Of a DNA stretch of 64,000 nt, positions 1-12,093 are shown piece by piece. Within the stretch, counting starts at the first letter, position 1. Every line of letters begins with the position of its first letter. The stretch is from Anthonomus grandis grandis (Eukaryota; Arthropoda; Insecta; Coleoptera; Curculionidae): assembly GCF_022605725.1 (NCBI RefSeq), contig NC_065548.1, positions 18,385,644 through 18,449,643 of the forward strand, given 5' to 3'. The position numbers were made by a program, and so were the translations under genes. The notes beneath the pieces are model-generated. The model ran no database searches. It was not told where the DNA came from and saw only the letters and a list, made by a program, of their open reading frames with translations.

Positions 1-1772
1 CGGGTTGATGCATAGGGATATGCATATGCTACAGGGTTGTAGAAGTCTTCGACCAGTACTGCAGAATTCCAAAGGCTAATTTGGCACAATGTTCCATATA
101 CTTATTGCTATATTTCTTAGCAATAAGTTTTTCTTATTGCTAAGTTTCTTACTAATATTTGGATGTTTAGTATTTTTTCTGAGACCATTTTCACATATTT
201 CTTTCTATGTTACATTTCTCCGTTGCTAAAAGTGTCACCAATAATTGCATATTTTCATCAATAATTCTGTTTTCTGAGTCTAAGACTGACAGTAAATTAC
301 TATATGAAATATATATTTAAATAAAGTTTGCACTCACTATAGACACGATAGTCAAATATACGTTGTGGGTTATAGAGCTTGGATATTAATTTGCATATTT
401 TACTTTAATTAGTTTTTTATTAATAGCTTTTATATGATCATTAAAGCCTACCAGTTATGTTTTTTGAAGAGCAGTTCTCCTATATTTTATTTTACCATAC
501 TTCAATATGACACTTTCTATGCCATATGCCCAAGTAGTTTCTATCAATAGTTATTCATGTTGTTCTTTGCTTATTGCAACGAGCTTATCCCGTATAACGT
601 AAATATTTGCTCCTCTAGTCCGCTTACAAAGAAATGTCATTTAGACATTTACTAATTGAAGTTCCATTTGCAAGGTTTATGCAACCAGTTCGGTATATCT
701 ATATGTTTAGATTGTAATGTTCACTACAATATTTAAGGCCCTTCCAAATCTCAACCAGAAAGAGATTCAGCTGAAAGCGCACAACAAACGTAATTTATAA
801 GAGAATATGTTACAGTTATTAAACAGCTAATTTATGAAGCTAATCATAGGTTTAAATATACTAAAAAACAGTAGGTACTTATGATTTAAGCCCAAAACTA
901 TGCCCAAATAAATTAAAATTAAAATAATAATTCATTCGCCCATGAAGTGAGTCATTAATTTTTTACCGTTTCGAAATAATAACCTGAAATTTATTGATAA
1001 CAGACTTGTTTGTAACACGTGACACGTTTTTCCGACGAAACCATATTTCACGAAAATGTAACCGAGCGTGGCCATAACAACATGAATTAAATGCAATTAA
1101 TTAGGTCAACGTATGTCGCATTTGTTATGGCATTATGATGACATTGTTTTCAATATGGTGCAATTTAATTCCCGTTGTTAGTTTCGTTATGGATGCATAA
1201 AAAAGAACCATTAATTGATGTATATTCGTGAATAAAAATATTAAAAATTAACTGTCTTATTTTTTTATTTTAATATTATATTGAAGGAGAAGGTAAAAGA
1301 AAAAAGGAGAATTTTGTTGAGAAATTATACATAAATAGCCTCGCGGTGAAAGATACTAATAAGTTTTTAAAAGCTCATGAGTGAGCAAGGGTTTTTAATC
1401 AAAAGTTGTCAAAACATATATTTTATGATATGCCTATAAGGGAAATTCACAGAGAACATTTCGGTCACTTTTCGAAAACTATTCCCCTTGTAATGTCACA
1501 CATTTTAATTCGGGAGAAAATTAAAACTAAACTAAAACAACATACCAAAGTAGCATTATACTAAAGATGTAACTAATAGAGGGGAAAATGAAATGAAGCA
1601 ATGAAGCATGGGCGAACAAATCTTAAACACTAACCAAACTCTACAATTGACTATATTAAAGGATTGGATCTTTATCCCTGTTAAGAATGTTTTTTTTTTT
1701 TTAAATGGATTAGTAAACTACAATGATATATCAAACGGCTCTAATGAAGGCAAGAAATATCAGAGTTTTAAT
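1..1772. other. AT-rich flank, no gene seen
   Basis: No convincing coding sequence is seen on either strand. The stretch around 1000-1190 is less AT-biased and contains TAATTA-type sites and a CACGTG box, so it could be a conserved non-coding block, but nothing in the sequence proves that. Confidence 0.4.
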
Positions 1773-1777
1773 AAGAA

Positions 1778-2050
1778 TGTCTGGTTGTCTGGTCGACAGT
1801 TATTTTTGTAAACGCTTGGCAATACCGCATCCCTTCCATATCACGACGTCACCATGCGCGAGGAGAGCGCCGCGCGAGGTGTAGAAGTGGGAACGACGGA
1901 CTCTCTCGTTTTTGACTTTCTGACGACGCAAGCAATGGCGTCATACTATTTAATTTAATAATTTATACTGTACTTATTACTGTGTTTGGCAAATAAATGT
2001 TGTTTTTTAATTAACGTGAAATGCAAATAATCTGAACGCCACACACTACA
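1778..2050 (+). repeat. 5' LTR of the BEL/Pao element
   Basis: This 273-bp LTR begins TGTCTGG and ends CTACA, and is identical to the 3' copy. It contains an AATAAA signal near 1990 and a GC-rich central part. It is preceded by the target duplication AAGAA. Confidence 0.96.
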
Positions 2051-2055
2051 TTTTA

Positions 2056-2073
2056 TGGTCCTTCGTCGCTGGA
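2056..2073 (+). promoter_or_regulatory. Putative tRNA primer-binding site
   Basis: A TGG-initial sequence (TGGTCCTTCGTCGCTGGA) lies 5 bases after the 5' LTR, where the tRNA 3' CCA end would pair to start minus-strand synthesis. The tRNA was not identified. Confidence 0.5.
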
Positions 2074-2802
2074 TTTGACTCCTGAACGGAATTTTACTGC
2101 ATTTTAACATCCGTACGGGACTTTCAACGAGGCTTTTACCGCATTTATTTGTGGCTTGAACTGGAAGAAACGCCGACCGCCGACCCAATCGACACAAGTT
2201 TGGATATTTTGCCTTTTTGACGACGGAAACAACAAGACCGTCTTCTCAGGGAACACCGATTGGTTTTGCTTATTTCACTACAGGTTAGTGCGTTCCTTTC
2301 TCACTTTCTTTCCTTTACTTTTACAGGCCTCTGTTTGATTTATTTGTTTATTTTTTTAATAAACTTAAACTGCTTTGTATTTGTGTTACTTTATGGTGGT
2401 TACTTTGATGGTACTTTACATTGATTTACAAACGATTTCGTGATATTTGATGCTACTTTGGTGACAAAATTAATACCTTTAACTGACATTTGTTTACGTT
2501 GCAATATATTACACATTTGCTGGTATACTATACCTATTTACACTAATTTCTTTTGGTATTTCACACTCCCTTTGATGGTGATTTCTACTATTTCCATTTT
2601 ATTAAATTTTGACATTTAATATACCTACTTTATTAGATATTTTACACATTTTTGGTGTCACTTACGTAGGTCTGATAACTTTACATGCATTTTAATTAAG
2701 TGTTCTGAGAAACCTATTTAATTGCATTGTTTTATTACTTTGCCTCTATTTTAAACAATTTCTTTGAAACTACTTATATATTTGTATTATTAACTATTCG
2801 AG

Positions 2803-5800
2803 ATGGCTGACGCAAGAAATAAAAGAAAGGCTACTAAAGCTGCTCTTACACGGTTTGAAAACTATTTTCAAGCTATTAAGTCAAACATAAATCTTTCTCA
2901 AACTGATTTGGTGGAACTCAAAATGCGTGCGCAAAAGGCTGATCAATTGTTGGAAGATTTTAACGCTGCTCAGTTAAAGATTGCCGCTACGGAGACTGAT
3001 ATTGATTTTGATGAACATGACAGTGAGTCTGAACAATTTGAAAATAAATTCTACCGCATAACATCTGAAGCGAGCAAATTTTTAATTGACCAGATGCAGC
3101 CGCAGGTTTTAACTCCAAACGTGGAAACTAATTTAGCATCTAATTCTAATGATGATTTAGCCAACATTAGACTGCCTCCAATAAACCTTCCAACGTTTGA
3201 CGGTTCATATGACCAATGGTTGTTTTTTAGAGACACTTTCAATTCTTTAATACATAGCAATTTCAAACTGACACCAGCCAAAAAATTTCATTACTTGCGC
3301 CTCTCTCTAAAGGGTGTGGCCGCTGAAACTATCTCATCACTTGAAATCTCTGACGCCAATTATGATGTAGCCTGGAACATCTTAAATGAGAGATTCGAAA
3401 ACAAACAGATTTTAGTCAGCAACCATGTAACGGCTATTTTTAATTTGCCATCTTTATCACGTGAATCTGGACGTGGCCTTAGAGTCATACTTGACGGCTT
3501 ACAGAAGCACATGGGCGCCTTGACGGTTTTAAAGATGCCCACAGAACATTGGGATGCCTTAATCTGTCATATTGTGACAGGTAAATTTGACAATGTGACT
3601 AGAAGAGCTTGGGATTCCAAAACCTTTATTGAAGAACTCCCTACTTACAAGGAACTTATAGACTTTTTAAAAGACAGATGCCGAATTTTAGAGTCTTTCG
3701 AAAACAGCTCTTTAAGAAACGCTTCAAACAAAATCGAAAGGCCTCGCCAATCACACCCCAACTTTCATAAAAATACTTCTCAATCCTTTGTCGCTACTAA
3801 CAGTAATAAAAAATGCACGTTTTGTCAAAAAGAACATCTCATCTACACATGTCCTCAGTTTTTACAAATTTCTGCTATTGAAAAATTAAATAATGCTAAA
3901 CAAATGAAGTTATGTATTAACTGCCTTTCTATAGGCCACGCAACTAAAAACTGTAGGTCGTCTGGATGTAGAAAATGTGGAAAATTCCATCATACCCTTC
4001 TACATTTCAACAAAACCGATTCTGGGACTGTACAAACCAATAATAACAACACATCTACCTCTTCTTATTCCAACAGCACTGAGACTGACTTGAAAGACGT
4101 AGCCACAACCTCTTTGTCTACACATGTGATGCACACTCCTCTTATATACTCACCTTGTAGTTTAGTGGTAAATGAAAAACTTAATTTAAACACTGTATTA
4201 TTATCCACTGCTATCATCAAAGTTTTTGACACTACAGATAAGTCACACTTGTGTAGAGTACTCCTAGACAGTGGAAGCCAATCCAATTTCATTTCAGAAA
4301 GACTTTGCAACTTGTTACAACTTCCTATTGAAAATATTAAACATTCTATCACTGGTATCAGTCAGAAAATTGAAACCATAAATTCTAGAGTTTTTGCTAA
4401 AGTCCAATCCAATTTTTCTAACTTTGAGGCGAACATATCGTGTCTTGTACTTAAATCTATAACTGGAAATATTCCAGCTATATCCTTTGACTCCAGTTTA
4501 TTACATATTCCCAAAAATATTGCATTGGCTGACCCCGATTTCAGCTCTGCAAAACCTATTGACTTACTGCTCGGAGCAGACATTTTCTGGGAACTGATCC
4601 ATATTGGTCAAATAAAATTGGGTCGAGGACTTCCAATTTTGCAAAAGACACATTTTGGATGGATTATTTCTGGTCCTTTACAAACTAATCTTAGTTCAAG
4701 CCTTTGCTCAAAGACACAGTGCTTTTTTACAACTTCAATTGACAATCAGCTAACTAAATTTTGGGAGGTAGAGGAATTTCCTAAAACTAAATACTTATCA
4801 CCAGAGGAAACCTTTTGCGAGGAACATTTCTCTCAGCACACTTTTAGAGCCCCTGATGGTAAATTTGTAGTACATCTTCCTCTTAAGGACTCCATTGATC
4901 GTCTTGGGGACTCGAAGTTGACAGCTACAAGTCGTTTTTTAAATCTTGAAGGGAAACTGAATAAAAGCCCTGATTTAAAACGTACTTATCAAGATTTTAT
5001 AACAGAATATGAAAAACTCGGTCACATGACCCTATCTAAGAATCAAAATGATACTTCTGGGTATTTTTTACCGCACCACTGTGTGCTTAAATTAAGCTCC
5101 ACTACAACTAAACTACGGGTCGTTTTCGATGCTTCCTGTAAATCTGACTCAGGTTTTTCTTTAAACGATTTACTTATGGTCGGACCTAATGTCCAAAACA
5201 GTCTTTTTTCAATTCTCTTACGGTATCGTATACATCCTGTAGTTCTCAGTGGTGACATTGAAAAAATGTATCGACAGGTCTATGTAGCCCCTGAATATCG
5301 TAAACTTCAGAGAATTCTTTGGCGTGCTAATATTAATGAGCCGATTTTAACTTACGATTTGTCCACCGTTACATACGGTACAGCCTCTGCTGCATTTCTG
5401 GCTACTAGATCTTTGCAGGAAGTAGGTAAAATACATGCTAAAGACTGTCCAAAGATTTCTAACATAATACAACGTGATTTTTACGTTGATGACCTTTTAA
5501 CCGGCGCACAAACAGTCGATGAACTTAGACAAATTAAAGAAGACATCCATGATCTTCTTATGAAGTATGGATTTCCACTTAGAAAATGGGCTTCAAATGA
5601 GCCAACCTTAACTTCTGATTCCTCAATACATTCGATTTCTTTTGATACAGATATTGCTTCTAAAACCTTGGGCCTTTTATGGAATCACATTTCTGACACG
5701 CTAGAATATAAAATAGGTCCTATTGAATCTAGCACTCGCGTAACAAAACGTACAATTTTATCTTCAATTTCTCAGATTTTTGACCCTCTTGGTCTACTTT

Positions 5801-8034
5801 CTCCTGTCACAATCTCGGCAAAAATCATCTTGCAACAGCTGTGGAAGCTTAAAATATCATGGGATGAATCGATTCCAATGGATCTTTTTACAATCTGGTC
5901 ATCTTACAGGACACAACTTGTGGAATTGAATAATCTTAAAATACCAAGACTAACTCTTTGCGGTAATCCTATTGAGCTGCAATTACATGGCTTCTCTGAT
6001 GCTGCGGAGCCAGGTTATGGTGCCTGCGTGTACCTTTGTTCAAAGGATTCGTTAGGCAATTCTTCGTCTAAACTACTCTGTGCAAAAACTAGAGTCTCTC
6101 CACTTAAAGAATTGACTATTCCTAGGCTCGAGCTTTGTGCAGCATTACTCTTAGCAGAACTAGCTAAAACTGTGTTAGCTTCAATACCCTCTACTTTGGA
6201 CTCTAAGCACTACTGGTGTGACTCTACAATAGTACTTGCCTGGATTAGATCATCTCCTCATCGTCTAAAGACATTTATTGCTAATCGAATAGCTCAAATT
6301 CAATCCATAACTAATATTGATGAATGGAGATATATTAGAACCGCAGACAATCCAGCTGATCTACTTACTAGAGGAATTCCACCTTTAAGCTTGTTAAATT
6401 CGACTTTATGGTTTCATGGACCTCCTTGGCTGACTGAAGATGAGTGGCCAACCGACATAGTAGATTTATCAAATATTGATACTCCTGAATTACGAAATGT
6501 CACTTCTTTTCATGTGTCCATCGAAAAACATACCAATAATGACTTACTTACTTTAATTGACAAATTTTCTAATCTAACTAAACTGGTTCGTACTTTTGCC
6601 TTTGTGCTACGCTTTAAAAACATCCTTAAATTAAAATCTAAATCTGACTTTTTTAATAGAGAGCTTTCAACTCTGGAAATTGAGAATTCTTTGCATACAC
6701 TTGTCAGCTTGGTACAAGCTTCAACATTTTCTGAAGAATTTAAAGCACTGAAGAATAATAATAAGGTCTCTAATAAATCCAAACTCCTTACCTTGAATCC
6801 CTTCTTTGACCACACTCTTAATCTTATTCGAGTTGGGGGTCGTTTGCAACAATCTGATTATGAATATCAAAAGAAACACCCTATAGTTTTACCCCCTAAA
6901 CATAGACTTTCACTTTTGATCGCACATTCTGAACATATTAAGCTACTTCATGCTGGTCCACAACTTACATTGGCATCACTTCGTGAAAGCTTCTGGCCAA
7001 TCAATGGCAGGAACTTAATTAAAAAGGTTTACCATGACTGTTTAACTTGTTTTCGCTTTGTTGCAAAATCGACAAAGTACCTTATGGGTAATTTACCCAA
7101 GACACGAATTACACCCTCTAGACCCTTTTCTGTGTCCGGTGTTGACTACGCAGGGCCCTTCTCCCTTAGGGATCGCAAAGGACGTAATTTTAGAACTAAC
7201 AAGGCATACATAGCATTGTTTGTGTGTTTTGCTACCAAGGCTATTCACCTAGAGCTAGTAAGTGATCTTATTAGCGAATGTTTCTTAGCCGCTTTGTACA
7301 GATTCATGTCACGAAGAGGCAAGTGCATACAAATTTATTCTGATCAAGGGACAACATTCGTGGGTGCATTAAATGAATTAAATGCGTTTCTCAAAGAACA
7401 CTCTTCTACTATTTCGGATAAATTAGCAAATCAAGGTATACAATGGAATTTTATACCGCCTCGCGCTCCACACTTTGGTGGGCTTTGGGAGTCCAGCGTT
7501 AAATCGGTAAAGTTTCATCTTAAGCGTGTAGTTGGTAGTTTATCATTAACTTTTGAAGATTTTTCTACAATAATAACTCAAATAGAAGCCTGTTTAAACT
7601 CCAGACCCTTATGTCCTCTTTCTGATAATCCGAATGATCCAAATCCTCTCACTCCTGCGCACTTTCTTATTGGTGAACCATTGACGACGTGCCCACAAGT
7701 TGATCTACTGGGAGTAGCAGAGAACAGACTATCAAAATACCAACATAGACAACAAATGGTGCAACATTTTTGGTCTCGTTGGGTCAAGGAATGCATTGCA
7801 GAACTCCAGATACGTACGAAATGGAAGCAGAATTACCCGCAGCTCCTGAAACTAGGCGTTCTTGTGCTCATCATGGAGGATGGATTACCACCATTAAAAT
7901 GGCGAACTGGCCGAGTGGTACAAATATTTCCTGGAGGAGATGGTATTGTCCGAACAGTATTAGTGAGGACTGCTGCTGGCGAGTATAAGCGTCCAGTTAC
8001 GAAGATTGCTGTCCTGCCTATTTATGATTTTTAA
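2803..8034 (+). CDS. BEL/Pao gag-pol polyprotein (1743 aa)
   Basis: This single frame encodes the structural and enzymatic proteins of a BEL/Pao retrotransposon. Visible in order are: a gag region of DUF1759 type (about 130-280); zinc-knuckle-like motifs CX2CX3HX4C (about 338) and canonical CX2CX4HX4C (about 371); an aspartic protease with LLDSGSQSNF (about 487); reverse transcriptase with FYVDD (about 893); RNase H with GFSDAAEPGYGA (about 1063); an integrase zinc-binding HH-CC module (about 1374-1417); and a DDE integrase core with VDYAGPF (about 1444), YSDQGTTF (about 1512) and GGLWES (about 1562). A DUF5641-like C-terminus follows. All key residues look intact and there are no stops or frameshifts. 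The ATG at 2803 lies about 750 bp downstream of the LTR, after an AT-rich leader that may contain an intron. Its function is self-replication in the germ line; no host role is implied. Confidence 0.96.
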   Translation: MADARNKRKATKAALTRFENYFQAIKSNINLSQTDLVELKMRAQKADQLLEDFNAAQLKIAATETDIDFDEHDSESEQFENKFYRITSEASKFLIDQMQPQVLTPNVETNLASNSNDDLANIRLPPINLPTFDGSYDQWLFFRDTFNSLIHSNFKLTPAKKFHYLRLSLKGVAAETISSLEISDANYDVAWNILNERFENKQILVSNHVTAIFNLPSLSRESGRGLRVILDGLQKHMGALTVLKMPTEHWDALICHIVTGKFDNVTRRAWDSKTFIEELPTYKELIDFLKDRCRILESFENSSLRNASNKIERPRQSHPNFHKNTSQSFVATNSNKKCTFCQKEHLIYTCPQFLQISAIEKLNNAKQMKLCINCLSIGHATKNCRSSGCRKCGKFHHTLLHFNKTDSGTVQTNNNNTSTSSYSNSTETDLKDVATTSLSTHVMHTPLIYSPCSLVVNEKLNLNTVLLSTAIIKVFDTTDKSHLCRVLLDSGSQSNFISERLCNLLQLPIENIKHSITGISQKIETINSRVFAKVQSNFSNFEANISCLVLKSITGNIPAISFDSSLLHIPKNIALADPDFSSAKPIDLLLGADIFWELIHIGQIKLGRGLPILQKTHFGWIISGPLQTNLSSSLCSKTQCFFTTSIDNQLTKFWEVEEFPKTKYLSPEETFCEEHFSQHTFRAPDGKFVVHLPLKDSIDRLGDSKLTATSRFLNLEGKLNKSPDLKRTYQDFITEYEKLGHMTLSKNQNDTSGYFLPHHCVLKLSSTTTKLRVVFDASCKSDSGFSLNDLLMVGPNVQNSLFSILLRYRIHPVVLSGDIEKMYRQVYVAPEYRKLQRILWRANINEPILTYDLSTVTYGTASAAFLATRSLQEVGKIHAKDCPKISNIIQRDFYVDDLLTGAQTVDELRQIKEDIHDLLMKYGFPLRKWASNEPTLTSDSSIHSISFDTDIASKTLGLLWNHISDTLEYKIGPIESSTRVTKRTILSSISQIFDPLGLLSPVTISAKIILQQLWKLKISWDESIPMDLFTIWSSYRTQLVELNNLKIPRLTLCGNPIELQLHGFSDAAEPGYGACVYLCSKDSLGNSSSKLLCAKTRVSPLKELTIPRLELCAALLLAELAKTVLASIPSTLDSKHYWCDSTIVLAWIRSSPHRLKTFIANRIAQIQSITNIDEWRYIRTADNPADLLTRGIPPLSLLNSTLWFHGPPWLTEDEWPTDIVDLSNIDTPELRNVTSFHVSIEKHTNNDLLTLIDKFSNLTKLVRTFAFVLRFKNILKLKSKSDFFNRELSTLEIENSLHTLVSLVQASTFSEEFKALKNNNKVSNKSKLLTLNPFFDHTLNLIRVGGRLQQSDYEYQKKHPIVLPPKHRLSLLIAHSEHIKLLHAGPQLTLASLRESFWPINGRNLIKKVYHDCLTCFRFVAKSTKYLMGNLPKTRITPSRPFSVSGVDYAGPFSLRDRKGRNFRTNKAYIALFVCFATKAIHLELVSDLISECFLAALYRFMSRRGKCIQIYSDQGTTFVGALNELNAFLKEHSSTISDKLANQGIQWNFIPPRAPHFGGLWESSVKSVKFHLKRVVGSLSLTFEDFSTIITQIEACLNSRPLCPLSDNPNDPNPLTPAHFLIGEPLTTCPQVDLLGVAENRLSKYQHRQQMVQHFWSRWVKECIAELQIRTKWKQNYPQLLKLGVLVLIMEDGLPPLKWRTGRVVQIFPGGDGIVRTVLVRTAAGEYKRPVTKIAVLPIYDF

Positions 8035-8050
8035 AGCCTGGAGGCTTTCA

Positions 8051-8062
8051 AGGGGGGCGATA
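8051..8062 (+). promoter_or_regulatory. Polypurine tract before the 3' LTR
   Basis: The purine run AGGGGGGCGA ends directly before the 3' LTR, the standard position for the plus-strand primer of an LTR element. Confidence 0.7.
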
Positions 8063-8335
8063 TGTCTGGTTGTCTGGTCGACAGTTATTTTTGTAAACGC
8101 TTGGCAATACCGCATCCCTTCCATATCACGACGTCACCATGCGCGAGGAGAGCGCCGCGCGAGGTGTAGAAGTGGGAACGACGGACTCTCTCGTTTTTGA
8201 CTTTCTGACGACGCAAGCAATGGCGTCATACTATTTAATTTAATAATTTATACTGTACTTATTACTGTGTTTGGCAAATAAATGTTGTTTTTTAATTAAC
8301 GTGAAATGCAAATAATCTGAACGCCACACACTACA
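8063..8335 (+). repeat. 3' LTR of the BEL/Pao element
   Basis: Identical in length (273 bp) and sequence to the 5' LTR. It ends CTACA and is followed by the target duplication AAGAA at 8336-8340. Confidence 0.96.
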
Positions 8336-8349
8336 AAGAATATACGTAA

Positions 8350-9620
8350 AAAATATTGTAACGATATTGCTAACACCGGAATATCACCTGTTCTTCTTCC
8401 GGAATCATCTCAGTGACATAAGCGGCCACTTTGCACGATATTTCTGGAGACAAGTAGAAGGTTCGCGAATGTTTCGGAACAATGTTCTAGCTGGTAAATA
8501 AGAAGCTCTCGAATCAGTGAAGCAATTATTGATTAGAGAGACGAGGAGAGAACAGGCACCAGGATCGGAAGTTGGAGTGATGTTAAAGGAAATGTAGCAA
8601 AGCAGGTCACATAAAAAGACACTGTTTAAAAGACGCTAGTTCCACTATCGCTAAACTAAGGAAGGTTGATAAGAAGGGGCAATCGGCGATCTGTATTCAG
8701 TAAACCGTATCAAGAAAATCCTTTTTAGAGAAATGCAAGCATTGTCAGCGGGCAGAATAGAATAATGCTCAATTGTTAGGAACCACCATGGTCGATTAAA
8801 CTTGGAAAAATGAGTACCTTATATGAGATCAAGAGAAAGATCACAATATCCAGATAGTCTTAACCTGGATAAGAGAAGCGAAGGAGTTACCAAATACTCT
8901 CCCAGTGTCAAGTCATATTGGGCACAATGGAACTACCTAATTTTGGAAGGTGGAAAATAGTTAACCACGATTGACAATCGTTCTGTCTAAATATCAGACT
9001 TCGGAGTTGTTAGAGGAAATCCATGACGGTGTGCCGTCAGTATAACGTGGGAATTCCTTTTGAAAGGATTGCTATTGATGTTTTCGGTCCGTTTGATCAA
9101 CCAGAGTCGGCTTTGGTATTCGATTAATTCATACTCCATGATTCTAAGGGCCAAAAGAGTCGGCAGGGCATGATCTGTGAAATTCAGTAAGATCTATTTA
9201 TGCTGTAGCTGAGTATTGCTCTCTCTGGCACATTGTGTGACTAAGGACTTACAAATATCTGGAGGAGTATCTAAGATTTTTTTTTTAAAGTTAAAGAGCT
9301 GCATCGATCTAACTCCAGAGTGGGGCTGCATAGCTGCTTACCAAAAAGGCGTCACATCAGAAACCAAGCTATAAGGATGTTTGGGATGCTTTATGTTCTC
9401 TAAAGAAGGAGTTGCTGGCCAAGGACTTAAGAAGCCTGGCAACTCCCAAGATAGCATGCGAACTCGACAATCTGGATTGAAAGATGATTAACAGCACATT
9501 AGAAATGGTCTTCGGCTCACTACACATCCAAATTCTGATGTGCTGTTATACTTTTTAAGTTCTCTGGAGAATAGCGTGGGTTGCTTGTTCTACGAGAGGT
9601 CCTGTTGCACGAGGGTAACC
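8350..9620 (+). pseudogene. Decayed Ty3/gypsy retrotransposon remnant
   Basis: Several short plus-strand stretches translate to gypsy pol-like peptides interrupted by stops and frameshifts: SYWAQWNYLILEGGK near 8912-8955 (the segment before the integrase zinc domain) and FERIAIDVFGPF near 9058-9096 (start of the integrase core). TGTAAC at about 8356 could be an old LTR edge. The remnant is too damaged to function and lacks visible RT. The young BEL element lies immediately upstream. Confidence 0.7.
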
Positions 9621-9639
9621 TTATTCCTATATCGATTTA

Positions 9640-12091
9640 TAGTTATCTTCTCTTGATTAGTGTAATAGTATAGTTAGTGCATACTAACCACTAAATAAAT
9701 AGACAACACTTTGACATAACATTTTGATAATTTGGCTGGTGGTTTCATAAGTTAGTTTTTTCAAATAAATTCTAAATAGCTTATTAGAAAGTAATAAAAT
9801 TTGGTATGGTGACTTATATTACTCGCAGCTTAAAAAAGTCCAATTCAGTTTTTCTTTAAAATATACAGGAGAGCCAACATTTGAAAGTATTATAATTTAT
9901 ATGGGATTTTCTATGGCCAGCTTGGCGATGCACCACCCGGTATATAAAATACATATTTTTATACTTATTGAGGTTCTGAAATTTAATATAAAGTCTGATT
10001 TTTACTTGTCATTTTTGATTACTAGTCTTTTTATAAGAACACAAACTTATATTCTTGACGCGTTAAAGGAGGTGGTATTTTAATTATTTTTTTAAAATTT
10101 TAATTTTAACAAAGTCATTCTTAAAATAATTTCTAAAAAAATAAAACCATTTTTCACCCTTTATATAGCGCCAACACCCTTAAAAACTTAATGGAAAATG
10201 AAACTTTTTCATCTTTTTCAGTTCCTTAAACATTTAGTAACTTTCATGAAAATTATTTTATCTCTTAAGTAAACGGTTTTCTAGATAATGACCTTTTTAA
10301 CTTTATCACTAAAAAACTAGATTTAAAGTTTTAAGAATTTACAAGAATATTTTAGAAGTTACGAGTACCAAAGTATATAAACGTTTTTGGTATGGGTGTC
10401 ATTAAAGTGTTTTTTATCTTGGTGGGTGTTTAGTGTGGAAAATAAAAAGAGGTTTGAAGGAAAATTTTCGTTTAACATTATTTGACTGTCTTCTTGATAT
10501 ATTTGGTTAAGTTCAAAATTAAATGCGCATAAATGAGACTTCTTTATTATAAAAAAAAATTAAATAAATGTAAATTATAATTTGTTTTCCTTTCCTTAAA
10601 ATCCATCAAGATCTCACCTTCCCATTAATCTTCCATTTTTCCCTTCTTTGTTTACAAGATTGCTCCAGATTTCAGTTAATTTTTTGTAACAAATCCTTTT
10701 ACTTGCACTTATATTAATTTTCTCGAATTAAATTTGTTAAAATTACAAAAAAAATAAGTTTTTTCTTTAAAAGATCCGTGGACGATATTTTTACTTGTGT
10801 CCCAATGGATAAGATTCGAAGGGTTTTAAACACATTAAACAGTTTTCATCATAAATTACAGTTTGCCATTGAAAATAACAAAATATCATTTCTAAATGAT
10901 TTACCCATAAGTACGAAATTAAATTATAAATAAAAACTGTTTAATTTAACATACCAACGTCTTATGACAGATTATTTAACTACAAGCAGAGGAACCTCTT
11001 TCAAATCAATAAAATTAATAATTAAACTACTTAATATATTCGGTCATCAAAAAAAATTCAATACGTTAAAAATTTGTCTGAAAGATTAGCCGGTACTTTG
11101 AATATTGAGCTTTCCAAAATCGCGTTTAAATTTGAAAATATAGTAAAACAACTATACAGTAGATAAAAATCGTCGACCCTCAAAGAACTACAAAGTGCTA
11201 TTACCCACAAAATCCCATGCCCTGATTGTTAGGGTGTCTATACAGGATGTTATATAACAACTAAATTGCAGTTTTATTTGGCCCCATATCCAAATAAAAG
11301 AACTAAAAAAAATTAACTGGGTCGCTTTAATAACCTATTAAATAAATTTATAAGCATAGTTCTCTAGATATATCATCCTATGACATTTTTGTGATATTTC
11401 TTTCAAAAGTTTTATGCTTAAGTCATCATAATCATTATGTATTTATTTTTAGTTAGGCCAACATTTAATATCTCAGAGGCAGGTCTAGAAAAAAAAACTA
11501 TAATATAGTAGAATTTGAGATATTGAGTAAGTCATTTTGGAAAAATTATATACAAAGATATCCACATTGATGATTCTTTCATAGTAATATTTATTTGACT
11601 TGGATTCTAATTTAATTAAACCGCCATTAAAAAATCTTTAAAAAAATTTGTTAAGCCAGTTAAACCTTCTAAAAATGCTTGGAAGGAATTTACATAACCC
11701 GGATAACTGTTTGCCTTTTTTTTAACCTACGTTACATCGAAGAAATAAATATTTCTGTACTTACTTTTCCAATAGATCATTTCTGCTTTATTTATAAAAA
11801 TAATTTTTGTGTTCTGCATTGGTCATAAATCCAATATGTACTACTCGTAATTTGGTTCCTACCATTGCTGGTACATTTTTATTTTATTGGTTTTCTCTGG
11901 ATAGAGTCTAATACAAATGCAGAACATTAGGTCTATTAATTTTGTCATTTGTAATATTTTTTTAAAAAACGAATATGTATTTTATAAATAATTGCTAAAA
12001 GGACAACTAGAACTCTAGTATATACTCTAGTCTTCAAAGAATAATAACTTACACGTAGAATTTATATTAAGTTTTTTTTGTAAAATAGTAA
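9640..12091. other. AT-rich intergenic DNA, nothing recognised
   Basis: Both strands are dense in stops. I see no gene, RNA gene or clear repeat structure here. Confidence 0.4.
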
Positions 12092-12093
12092 TA

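Larger units (their letters stand above)
1778..8335 (+). mobile_element. Full-length BEL/Pao LTR retrotransposon
   Basis: A complete 6558-bp element. Two direct 273-bp LTRs (TGT...ACA) appear identical base for base, and the insertion is bounded by the 5-bp duplication AAGAA (1773-1777 and 8336-8340). Between them lie a primer-binding-like site, one uninterrupted 1743-codon gag-pol frame, and a G-rich polypurine tract. Identical LTRs and an open frame mean a very recent insertion; the copy may still be competent. The order protease, RT, RNase H, integrase is that of BEL/Pao elements. No env-like frame is seen. Confidence 0.96.
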
